Assembly: GCF_030272615.1 (NCBI RefSeq)
Contig: NC_081415.1
Span: 233,129,303-233,193,302, forward strand
Length of the DNA: 64,000 nucleotides
Source: Cryptomeria japonica
Lineage: Eukaryota; Streptophyta; Pinopsida; Cupressales; Cupressaceae
Direction: 5' to 3'
The notes under the pieces were generated by a model, which saw only the letters and a list, made by a program, of their open reading frames with translations, was not told the origin of the DNA and searched no databases. Each line of letters begins with the position of its first letter. Position 1 is the stretch's first letter. Positions 23,881-34,580 of this stretch are shown here, in pieces. A program made the translations under genes and the position numbers.

Positions 23881-24714
23881 ATCAATACAAATGATGCTCG
23901 TTTACCAAAATTTCATCATGGTACTTACCCAAGGTGCCACAAGAAGTGGTTTTCACCATCAAATGAAATTTATCTCTTCAATTTTTTTTTCCTTTTTTTT
24001 TTTTTTTCATTTTTTTGGATTTTTGGGAATAGTTTGGATGAATAGGGATGAGGATAAGTGGATGCATATAAGTGGATTTTTGAAAGAGGGATGTAGGAAG
24101 AAATCAAGCATCTAGTTCCATGCATGGAATTCCTTAGAGATGCACTATAATGAACCAAGATAACTAAAGGTATGCTCATAGATGTTGGTAAAAATAGATG
24201 ATGAGATGGAATGGATGGAAGATGGAGTTGGATAATTATTTATGCGAAAGTTTGGAATAAGGGAACAAGATTTTGGAAAATGGATTTTGGATAAGGGATT
24301 GGATGCTGGAAGACATGTGGATATGTAGATAGGAGTTTTCAAAAGACTTGTGGATAAATGGATGGGGATGTTGGGAAGATCAACATTGGCACACACCTTA
24401 TGGGGTGGTGGAGTTGTAAAGGAGAAGATTTTAAATTAGATGGAGAATAAAATGTAGATTTTGGAACATAAGGACCCAAAATGGATGAAGGAGATAATGA
24501 ACTTAGGATAGAGGATTTTAGTGCATAAGGGCCTTAAATGGATTTTAAATAGGAAGGACTTTTAGATGGAGGATTGGAGGAATTATGAATGGAGAAAGCT
24601 TTTGGATTAGAAAATTTGGATGGCAATATGGATTTTTCTTTCAGATGCATTGGTTATATGAGTAGCTTGGGAATCTACAAGGATTTTGATTTTTTCTCTT
24701 TGGGCCTTTGTGAC
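23881..24714. other. Remnant related to the 3' region of element K
   Basis: ATGGTACTTACCCAAGGTGC followed by AGTGGTTTTCACCAT (23918-23966) corresponds to 54535-54577 of K. A poly-T stretch and GGATGGA-rich sequence follow. GGAACATAAGGACC and AAAATGGATG near 24463 recur near 36865, on the far side of F. F therefore seems to have landed in a K-like element or between its pieces. Confidence 0.4.
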
Positions 24715-25906
24715 TATTGAAAATTTTTGTGCCAACCTTAGTGGGGGAGCAAAGAGAAAGGTCATGTGGGATAAGAGCAACAAGCACCAAGGGGTCTCTT
24801 TTTTACCCTTGTATCCTTTTCAGGCTCCAATTCTATTTTTGAGTTGACTGGGTCAGCCAGTCAACTCACTTAAGTTCCACTAGCTAGAGGGCTCCTGGTC
24901 GTTAGTCGGTTGGTTTCCCCCTTTTTCTTATCAGCCGATGGTTGTTTTCTCTCAAAGAATAAAGGCAACAGAAAGACCACATGGGATAAGAGTTTGGGAC
25001 AAATTTTAGTATTTTACCTTATCCCATGGAGTAGAACAAATGCACAGTTAATGTCGTGGGATATAGAACAAAGGGAACTGAGTACTTCCTTATCCCGCAC
25101 GTTCCTGTGAGATAAGAAACAAACAAGAATAAAAAAGACCCTTATCCCATGAAGGAAAAAAAAGACAAGGGAGATGCCATGGGATAAGATCCAAACAAGG
25201 AAGAGGGTCAGCCTCTCTTATTCCATGAGGTTACAAAGGTAACGACGACATCTCACAGGATAAGCAAAGCAAGTATAAAACAAGGAAAGCCTTATCCCGC
25301 GAGGTTGAGCAGAAGCTCAACAAGGCTCACAGGATAACAAAGAAGCGGGAGCATGAAAAGTCTTATCTCGCGGAGTAAAGATGGAAGCATGGAGATTCTG
25401 TAGGGTTGAATGCAAGGTCGCTCAACGATCAAACATAGTGAAGGAGGTACGGACCCGGGTGCCACGTCAGCTATTAACGACCTTTGGATATTCATAAAGA
25501 CCAATCCAAAGGTGATGTTTTAATATTCTATTGGGATTTTGAACATGCTTACATGGTGAGATCTCACACATCCATCTATGTGTGAGATATCTTGATTGAC
25601 AATGAAGGTTCAAATTTAGAGTGTCCATTGGCATTTAGTTTCTCTATGCGTGGTGGTTGTTGACCCATTGGTCGAGGATATTTTTTGCTTAGCCGACACT
25701 CAATCTTGGTCAGATTTTCTTCCAACCATCAGTTTTCAGATGCCATTACTCCAGAGGTGATTTTTGTGGGTTGATTTCAAATGCCACCATGCCCTCTTCA
25801 ATGTAGAACAAAGAGTTTTGTCCCTACAAGTGTTCTCGACCTTGCTTGTCGATAGGTTTTTCTGCACCAAGGCCTGGTTTTTACTTTTCCAGAGGCAGCA
25901 TGCTGA
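24715..25906 (+). repeat. LTR 1 of element F, left part
   Basis: It is collinear with 34581-35750: GTGCCAACCTTAG, GGTCATG, repeated TTATCCC/GGGATAAG-rich sequence, and GGAGGT..CGGACC. It is broken at 25906 by E and continues at 31283. Confidence 0.75.
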
Positions 25907-27658
25907 TGCGGACTTGGCAGAGGTATGGTGTTATAAGACAATGCCCAAATAGGTATAGATGACTTTGTAAAATATAACAGAAATACAAGGTAGGAAATGA
26001 TAGATCCCCTTAAGCCTACAAACACCCCAAATGGTTCAAATGGGACAAATATGAAACAAGACCTTCTCGAATGAAAATGATGGTTTAGAAGGTTTAATTA
26101 GGTCTATTATGAAAGGTTCAAACTATTTTTGGCCTTCTATTCAATACCCAAATTCTAAACCCCAATTTCCTCCTACTAGCCCTAGAACCCCTATTAGCCC
26201 TACAACAAGAGAATTTTAATGATAACTCTACAAACTTCCAAGACACCAGACAAATAAAATGTATATTTGGATACCCTTTTTTCTTTTATATAACATACTT
26301 AAAGAATGACATAAGTAATTTTGGAGAAAACACGATGTCCGACCACTGAGCACTATTTTTTAGCATAAAATATGGTGATTTTACAGAGCAATTGCAAGAA
26401 ATATTATTTTTGGGTACTTCTAACCTCAAAAAATGTCTTATTAAATGATAAATTATGAAGGAATCCACAATCAATTTCAGTTTGTGAGGCCTCTAACCCC
26501 CAAAGCCCCAAATTTTCTTCAAAAAGCCCTAAAATCAAGGGTTTCTCCAATCTCACACTTCCACACACTTTTAGAATTGATTGGCTATTTTTTCACCTTT
26601 AGATAGCCAACATACAACTATACAAATCATAAATTATACCCCTCCAATGGGTAGATCTCTCCAACCCTCACCCTACCTAGCCTCTTCACTAGGCTTTCCA
26701 AGAAAACAATGGTGATCACCTCCCTTAAACCCTGTGATTTGCATATTTAGTTGTTAGGAAATATAATACATGTCATTTTATAGCCACTCCATGAGAATCA
26801 GAGTCATACCATTCATGGAATGACCATAATTTTAAAATTTGTCAAAACTGTTAAGGAAAAAGTGACAAAATTCTGGGACAGTCAGCAATAAACCAATTTT
26901 ATAATCTAGTAGTGACTTCAAAGAATTCACAGAGGTATTCAATGTTGAAATAAATTCACTACAAATGTATCATATGAATTATACCAAATAAAACCCTCAC
27001 TCAAGCATAAAAATCAGAAAAAAATGCTTCCAAACTGAGTTTTTATTGGTTTTCCAAAATAGTCCATACAATCCAGGCATTCAATCTGCCTTACAAAGAA
27101 TGTCTATGGCTTTAAATAGCCTCTCAAAGTTTTTTTAACCTCCATATGGTTGGTTACAAGTTTTATTTAACACTAAAACAATTAAAACTTGCTTTTCCCT
27201 CCTAATTCTTCCTAACCGTTGCCTTTTTGAAATTTTGAATTTGCACTTTGGAAAATGTATTACAACTTTGACAAAAACATTAAAAAAAGAAGGATTTTCA
27301 TCCCTTATTGCATTTAAAATGAAACTAAACCCTCCTAAATCCATTTTTGGGTGTTTTGACCCAATATCCAACATTTGACAACATTTTACAACTTTCAGGA
27401 CAATTTGACAACTTTTTGCATTTTTTTAGTTTCAAAAGCCATTATTGGCTTTAGGATCTCATAATTGATTTTATTGAATTTGTTTGATGTTGGAAACTTC
27501 TCCTTGGTCTCAAAGTTCTTCAAATTTGAATTTTTTTGATGTTGAAAACTTCTCCTTGGTCTCAAAGTTCTTCAAATTTGAATTTGTTTGATGTTGGAAA
27601 CTTCTGCTTGGTCTCAAAGTTCTTCAAATTTGAATTTGTTTGCCTTGGTGCACCTACA
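25907..27658 (-). repeat. 3' LTR of element E (1752 bp)
   Basis: Minus strand: starts TGTAGGTGCACCAAGG, ends AAGTCCGCA. The TATA box CTATAAAATG lies near 26774-26783. It contains three copies of a 52-bp unit at 27477-27632 where the other LTR has one, which with a 30-bp indel near 26570 explains the length difference. Confidence 0.85.
27477..27632. repeat. Three 52-bp tandem repeats in the E 3' LTR
   Basis: Units start at 27477, 27529 and 27581, each reading AATTTGTTTGATG with few changes. The 5' LTR has a single unit (31205-31256). Confidence 0.9.
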
Positions 27659-28062
27659 CCATACTCCCCATGAATGAAGGTGTTCTTGTCCCAAGAAGTC
27701 ATCCATGCCTTGCCTTCATGTTTTCTTTCTTGCATCTGATTTTTAGGAACTAGTTAGTCCCCAAATGTGACTTGTTTCCTCCTATGAACACCTGCATTCA
27801 TACACCAATCATTAGAAACAAAAATTTTATGATTTGGCTGCCCGAAACCAGTGGTACTCATGGCTGATATTTGCTTCATGGATGCCCCTTTTCCTCTATC
27901 TTGAGGCATCTGTATTTTCTCCAAATTTTTGTCCTTCCTTTATCTGATGATAGTACACTTGACTGTACCAACTTGTACATGATCAAGATTCCAAAGTCCT
28001 TTATGAAATGGATTGTCATAGTGCTCCAAATTTGCACTTTTCTTACCCTGCTCTTTGACTGA
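27659..28062 (-). other. Decayed end of the E internal region
   Basis: Broken minus-strand coding sequence follows the protease and should correspond to the protease-RT linker, but no RT motif is visible. The sequence ends with GGGGAGTATGG next to the LTR, a possible polypurine tract. Confidence 0.4.
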
Positions 28063-28690
28063 AAACTCATTGCCAAAACACATTACTGTGTTGTCTCTTA
28101 CCTTCCCCATCAATGGGTTCAATTTGTACTTCCTTCCACCCTTATGAACTACATAGGTGTTTTGAGACCATCATGTATAATCCTTTTAGAGTATTGCCAA
28201 GGTCTTCCAAAAATCAAATGACCACAACTCATATCCATTACATCACACAAAATACTATCAGCATATTGACCAATGGAGAAATTAATGACTACCTGATCCT
28301 TTACCAACATATTCTAACCTTCACTGCACCATGTAGCAAAATATGGATTAGGGTGTGCAAGGGTTTGTAAATTTAACTTTTTGACTACTTCATAAGCAAC
28401 CAAATTGTGACAAGCCCCTGAATCAACAATCAAATTGCATACCTTGCCATGGATCTTACAATTTCTCCTAAAGATCCTTTCTTTCTGTGAGGGTTGTACT
28501 TTCCCCATGAGTAACAACTCTCCTTCCTTTGGTGGTATCATGATTTCTTCTTCTTGTTCTTCCTTTTTGTCTTCTTGTGTTAAATTAACCCTCCTTTCCT
28601 TCTTATCCTCATTCCATTTAGGACATTTGAATGATGGGTGCATTGGTTCATTACAATTGTAGCATCTAAATGTGCCTCTTCCTTGACCAA
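28063..28690 (-). pseudogene. Zinc knuckle and retropepsin of element E
   Basis: The knuckle CYNCNEPMHPSFKC (C-x2-C-x4-H-x4-C) lies near 28620-28670. After an acidic linker comes the retropepsin: LIVDSGACHNLVAYEVVKKL (DSG active site, about 28430) and, past a stop, MSCGHLIFGRPWQY (about 28200), the usual second conserved block of gypsy protease. It is one frame shifted from gag, so it is broken. Confidence 0.8.
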
Positions 28691-29616
28691 ATCCTCTTCC
28701 TCCTCTCTGGTTGTATCCACCCCTTGATTCTGAAAATGATTTCTTACCCTTGTCCTCATTGTTTAGTCCCTGACCTTTCTTGTCTCCTCTTCACCTTTTC
28801 TTTTTCTTTAATAGCCAATTGAAAACATTCACCAATGGTCCTTGGCACTTATAGACCAATCTGATCTTGCAAATGATACTTTAAGCCATTGACATATCTA
28901 GCTACCTTCTCATCTTCTTCCTCATATCCTCCTCTAATACTCAATTTATGAAATTGTTGAGTATAAGACATTACATCCATGTCTTTTTGTTTCAAATTTT
29001 GTCTCATCCTCTTCACATGTATGCTATAATCTGAAGGCAAGAATTGTTCTTTGATCAGATTCTTCATCCTTGCCCACTATGTGATTCTTGTTAAACCCCT
29101 AGACATTCTATCATTTTGTAAACTTGTCCACCAAGTCAAAGCAGTACTTTTGAGTTTTGTTTTTGCAAACCTTATCCTCTTATCATCCTCCATCTCTTCA
29201 TACTCAAAGTAGTTCTCCAAGGCATCAAGCCAACCCAACACTTCCTCACTATCCATCTTTCCCTGATACATAGGTACATCCACATGTCCTTTCCCTGCAT
29301 TGTTTTGTACTGCCTTCAAAAGTCTAACCAGCCTCCTCTCCTCAGGGTCCACTTCATCTTCAACCCTCCTACGCTCTGATCTTTCTAGTTTCTCTTCTCC
29401 ATTGTCTCCATTTTGTTCTTCCCAATTAGGTTCTTCCCTCCTATTGTCCATTCTTTCTTTCTCATATTGTTCTATCCTTGCTTTCATACTCTCTTTCTCT
29501 CTTCTCCATGCTCTTTCCTCGCTTGCCTTGTTCTGTTCTCTTTCTCTTCTTTCCCTCTCCAAGGTTTCTTTCAACTCTTCAATTTCCTTAACCAACTGGA
29601 TCTCAGGTGCCATCAC
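28691..29616 (-). pseudogene. Ty3/gypsy Gag (element E)
   Basis: Starts MMAPEIQL at 29616. Residues 10-75 are a Glu/Arg-rich coiled coil. The retrotransposon Gag domain follows: MYQGKMDSEEVLGWLDALEN, FAKTKLKSTALTWWTSL, then after a stop NLIKEQFLPSDY, MSYTQQFHKL and VARYVNGLK. The style is that of plant chromovirus Gag. Stops at 29077 and 28849 and a frameshift before the knuckle break it. Confidence 0.8.
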
Positions 29617-29646
29617 TCCTTCCTACTTCCTATCCAGACCTTTGTT

Positions 29647-29658
29647 GCTCTGATACCA
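29647..29658 (-). promoter_or_regulatory. Primer binding site of element E
   Basis: TGGTATCAGAGC on the minus strand is a perfect initiator-Met-tRNA site, six bases from the 5' LTR end. Confidence 0.85.
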
Positions 29659-29664
29659 CTTTCA

Positions 29665-31282
29665 TGTAGACTTGGTAGAGGTATGGTGGTATAAGACAAT
29701 GCCCAAATAGGTATAGACGACTTTGTAAAATATAAGGGAAATACAAGGTAGGAAATGATGGATCCCCTTAAGCTTACAAACACCCCAAATGGTTCAAATG
29801 GGCCAATTATGAAACAAGACCTTCCCAAATGAAAATGATGGTTTATAAGGTGTAATTAGGTCTATTATGAAAGGTTCAAACTAGTTTTGGCCTTCTGTTC
29901 AATACTCAAATGCTCAAACCCCAATTTCCTCCTACTAGCCCTAGAACCCCTATTAGCCCTACAATGAGAGAATTTTAATGATAACTCTACAAACTTCCAA
30001 GACACTAGACAAATAAAATGGATATTTGGATATCCTTTTGGATTTTCTATAACATACTTAAAGCATGACATAAGTTGTTTTGGAGAAAACACACTGTCCA
30101 ACCACTAAGCACTGTTTTTGAGCATAAAATATGGTGATTTTACAAAGCAACTACAAGAAATATTATTTCTGGGTACTTCTAACCTCAAAACAATCTTAGT
30201 AAATGATAAATTATGAAGGAATCCACAATCAATTTTAGTTTGTGAGGCCTCTAACCCCAAAGCCCCAAATTTTCATCAAAATGCCCTAAAATCAAGGGTT
30301 TCTCCAATCTCACACTTCCACACACTTCTGATAGCCAACATACAAGTATACAAATCATAAAATATACCCCTCCAATGGGTAGATCTCTCCAAACCTCACC
30401 CTACCTAGCCTCTTCACTAGGCTTTCCAAGCAAACAATGGTGATGACCTCCCTTAAACCCTATTATCTGCACATTTAGTTGTTAGGAAATATAATACATG
30501 TCATTTTATAGCCACTCCATGAGAATCAGAGTCATATCATTCATGGAATGACCATAATATTAAAATTTGTCAAAACTGTTAAGGAAAAAGTGATAAAATT
30601 TTGGGACAGTCAGCAATAAACCAATTTTATAATCTAGTAGTGACTTAAAAGAATTCACAAAGGTATTAAATGTTGAAATAAATGCACACAAATGTATCAT
30701 ATGAGTTATACCAAATAAAACCCTCACTCAAGCATAAAAATTAGAAAAAAAATGCTTCCAAACTGAGTTTTTATTGGTTTTCCAAAATGATCCGTACACT
30801 CCAGGCATTCAATCTACCTTACAAAGCATGTCTATGGATTTAAATATCCTCTCCAAGTTTGTTCAACCACCATATGGTTGGTTACAAATTTTAGTTAACA
30901 CTAAAACAATTAAAACTTGCTTTTCCCTCTTAATTCTTCCTAATCGTTGGCTTTTTGAAATTTTGAATTTGCACTTTGGAAAATGCACTACAACTTTGAC
31001 AAAAACATTAAAAACAAAAGGATTTTCATCCCTTATTGCATTTCAAATGAAACTAAACCCTCCTAAATCCATTTTTGGGTGTTTTGACCCAATATCCAAC
31101 ATTTGACAACATTTTACAACATTCAGGATAATTTGACAACTTTTTGCATTTTTTTAGTTTCAAAAGCCATTATTGGCTTTAGGATCTCATAATTGATTTT
31201 ATTTAATTTGTTTGATGTTGGAAAATCCTCCTTGGTCTCAAAGGTCTTCAAATTTGAATTTGTTTGCCTTGGTGCACCTGCA
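29665..31282 (-). repeat. 5' LTR of element E (1618 bp)
   Basis: It is collinear with the 3' LTR and carries the same TATA box (near 30502-30511). Minus strand: starts TGCAGGTGCACCAAGG, ends AAGTCTACA. Confidence 0.85.
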
Positions 31283-32070
31283 CTACACACTATCAGATCA
31301 GTGTTCGATCTGATCTTTTTCTCCTCTCTCGGATTTTTGTAACCTAACCCAGGATGGGTTAGGGTTTTCTTAATTGTAACTCATCTGAGTTATGCCTGAA
31401 CTATAAAGGCAATTTTGTAACATTTTCTCAAGATCTTCTCTTTTGATCTGCAGATCTTAGATTTGTGTTGTATGGATTGTTTTGTAATCCTGGGCTACGG
31501 TCCAGCAAGCATAGCCACTAAAGGCATATGTAATTCATTGAATGGATGTAGTGATTGATTTATTTGGTTACCGGTTATGTCATGTGTTAATTTTACCGGT
31601 TAGGGTTTCTCTTTATCTCTTTACTGGTTAGATCTTGTGTTGTGTTACTGGTTGCCGATATCTTGCATGGTGTTTTGTGTTATAGGCTGCAAGGCAGGGA
31701 TGTCCTTCATTGGATCTTCCTACCTTGACTACGTCACTTAGATAGGAACTAGTGTATCTTTGTGTGATTTTTTCAATGTTTTGTGCAGTTATAGGTGGGG
31801 TAGATCAACTTTCAATCTAGGTGCAAGCCTTACATCCCTTCTTTCATGCAACCCTTCTCTCTCTCCCTTTTCCTTGTCAAAACATAGATTAGTTTTATCA
31901 ATGTTGGGTTGGTCCAACACCTGCATCTGATTGGAAAGGAATCTGACCTTCTCTGGAGACTCAACCTCACATTTAGCAAGGCCCCATACTTAAGAGGTTG
32001 TTTCTATGTTTCACAAAGTTGATGATCAAGGTTTATCAGGTCATCAAGGGTGCAAACTTTTGTGACAATA
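31283..32070 (+). repeat. LTR 1 of element F, right part
   Basis: Both ends match LTR 2 (ACTATAAAGGCAATTTTG; TTGGGTTGGTCCAACACC), but the middle (about 31445-31725) has no counterpart in LTR 2. Confidence 0.75.
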
Positions 32071-32442
32071 GTTTTCAGTCCCGATGAGACTGTTGAAATT
32101 TTAGTTCATAGATGACCATATGGGGTACAAACTCTTAGTCATTGGTCATATCTTTGTTGATCTTGGTGTGTGGATCAACAACTCAACCTTTGGAGGCAAC
32201 AAATCACATCCTGGGTGACTCTCTGCAACACATCTACTGGTTAAGCAGTCCAGTGCTCAAAACAACTGAAGACTTGGTGTGCTCTTTAGTTTCATGCCTT
32301 TGGAGGCAGATTTTCTTCAAGCACCTAACTTCAAAACCATTTTGGTGATCTTGGTATGTAACCTTTTCTCTCTAGTAGGGAAGATATTTTTCCTTTTAAG
32401 AATTTCATGTAACAAAGATCATCCCTTTTAAATGCTTTCAAT
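32071..32442 (+). other. 5' untranslated part of element F
   Basis: No coding signal beyond short broken frames. A primer site could not be recognised. Confidence 0.4.
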
Positions 32443-34170
32443 ATGAGCACATATCATGGGTGCAATTTTTATGCACCCCCATTTTGTGAAAATGACAATC
32501 TGCCCTCGCCATTCTATCAACATGCACAAACTAGGATTTCTCCTAGTTTTAATCCAAATATTTTTTCTCTAGTAATAGATGGGAATTTCCCTAATGTTTA
32601 CCCCCTACCCACCCCTACTTTACCTCCTATTCAGCCTTAGAAGAGTGAGGCAAACCTTCTTGTAGAATATACTATGGCTGAAATGGCAAATATGATGCAT
32701 AACACCTTGATGGACTACAAAAGGCAGCTTGATGAAATAAAGCAATAGCTATGGGAACATCAACAGGAGGAGGGCTTTTACCAACAACAAAAACAAGAGG
32801 AGCTTGCTTATCAAGCTCAGCTACAACAACAACAAATGTTGGAGGCTCAGCAACAACATGAGGCCTTCCTTGCAGAGCAATTTGCTTTTGCAAGAGAGGA
32901 AGAAATCAGATAGTTGGCGGCCCTTGAGCTCAAAATCATGCAAGCAGAGGCTTCTTCTCCCCCCCCTAAAGAAGTTTTCCAAGTTTCAGACAGGGAAGCC
33001 CTCCTAGATCTTCTAAGGATCCTATCTTTGAGAAGATCCATCCGTATCCAAGAGAGCTCTAACTTCAATGCCCCAAGTTTCATGGGAATGCTAGCTATGG
33101 ATGTGCGGGAGCCTATCTTTCAGGTCCCTCAGTGGTATGGCCCTGTTGAGATTTACCTTTGTGGGGATGGCCTTATTGTTTGGAGGGTAGATGGAACTCA
33201 TCCTCCCCACATATATACCAACCCACATGCTGCTAATGAGGATGACATTGAGGAGTCTGAGATACTGCATGAAGATTCCATGGAGGATCCTGAGGTGCTA
33301 GAGGAACAAAAGGAGGACAACTTGTAGCATTTGGACACCAAGAAAGAAGAATGCAACAAGGAGGAAGCTTTGATTAGTTTTGATCACCTTCCCTCATTTA
33401 TTGAAGATGAAGAAACTCTTCCTTCATCTGAGCCAGTGGTGTATTCTTTATAGGAGGGGCCTACACTATATGACGTTAGTCATAGTGACTGTGGGATATT
33501 GGGAGAAATCAGTTCTACTCCTACTCCCATTTTTTTAGGCCCTCAAGAGAGCTGGAACAATGCCCAAGTCAATCCCCTATGTTGTAAGAGTGAGGAGGAG
33601 TTGAAAGAGGACTCTTTTTAGGATGACTTGGAAGGTTTTTGTTCAAGTTTGGACACTTTTTGGCCTTGTCCTATGCTGGTCCAAGAGAAATCAAATAAGG
33701 ACTTTCAGCTTGTGGAAAGTCAAGATGATGACTTGCATGAGGTGGTTGTCCAAGGTGAACAAGAACATAAATCAAAGCTGATTGAGAGAGAATTTTCTTT
33801 TCTTTGATTTTGATGATGAGGTTGAGGTAGAACATGTGGTAGATGTCAATTTCAATCTTGACCTTGGTCTCCACATGTTCTCAAATATAATTGACACTTC
33901 TTGTGCCAACATCAATGAAGTCGAGCTCGTCCCCTTAGGAGGGAAGCAATCTGGTTAGCATGATGAGATTATGATTATGAAAGCAGTTGAGCAAGAGCAG
34001 GCCAACAGAGATAGCTCAACCTTTGGCATATCAAGGAACTGCCCAATCAGATATCTCTCCATGATTGGGGCCAAGTAGGAGGTTGCAAAGCCACATACCA
34101 AGGTCACAAGTGTATCTCAGACCAACAATGTGTCTGATCAACAAATTGGGGTATGTATTTTTGTCTCCAA
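32443..34170 (+). pseudogene. Unrecognised Gln-rich and acidic protein of element F
   Basis: Starting MSTYHGCNFYAPPF, one frame persists to about 33805 with stops at 32638, 32746, 32911, 33325 and later, then continues in another frame to about 34170, about 570 codons in all. Order: Pro-rich N-terminus (PLPTPTLPPIQP), a Gln-rich helical region (QLQQQQMLEAQQQHEAF), a globular part (SFMGMLAMDVREP, VPQWYGPVEIYLCGDGLIVW) and a long acidic tail. It takes the gag position but shows no knuckle or gag motif. I do not recognise it. Confidence 0.5.
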
Positions 34171-34580
34171 GTTGTAGGGTTTCTTGCAACTATTCATGGT
34201 TCTGCCTTCACTTTTCCAGCTTTGTATTTTGTTTCAAAGCCATGTAAATCACCCCTCCTAGTTTAGGGAGGGTAGGTACTTCAACCAATTTGTGAATGGT
34301 TTTGTTTAGCAGCCTCAAGTTGATTGGCTAGAGAAGGGTAGTGTAGGATTTATTTTCCTCTAAGTGCTTTGGCATAATGTATTTAATTTATGTTCTTTTG
34401 TTTTCCAAGTAGTGCATGTGTACACTCTGCTTCTTCAGTATAGCAAAACTTTTGTAATCTAGGTTGTAGGGGAAAAGTATGTATTTTTGTTTCAGGCCTT
34501 GACTCTGCGCCTAATGGACTTCATAAGGTTACTGATCAATGTTCCAAGTAGGCTTGTCATCCCATCCGAGTCACTAGAAA
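34171..34580 (+). other. 3' untranslated part of element F
   Basis: No coding signal. GTAGGGGAAAAG near 34466 is the only purine-rich tract, about 100 bp before the LTR. Confidence 0.4.

Larger units (their letters stand above)
25907..31282 (-). mobile_element. Element E: Ty3/gypsy element with gag and protease only
   Basis: LTRs lie at 25907-27658 and 29665-31282, with a 2-kb internal region read on the minus strand. The primer site TGGTATCAGAGC is at 29658-29647. Gag, a knuckle and a protease are present; RT, RNase H and integrase are absent, so this is a gag-only type or an internal deletion. It interrupts LTR 1 of F, as shown by 34581-36496, which runs uninterrupted. No clear 5-bp target duplication was found. 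Confidence 0.85.

Noticed and set aside
29300-29694. Plus-strand Ser/Leu-rich frames
   Set aside because: They are antisense to the charged coiled coil of E Gag.
25902-31287. 5-bp target duplication for element E
   Set aside because: GCTGA on the left and CTACA on the right do not match, and no shift of one or two bases gives a match.
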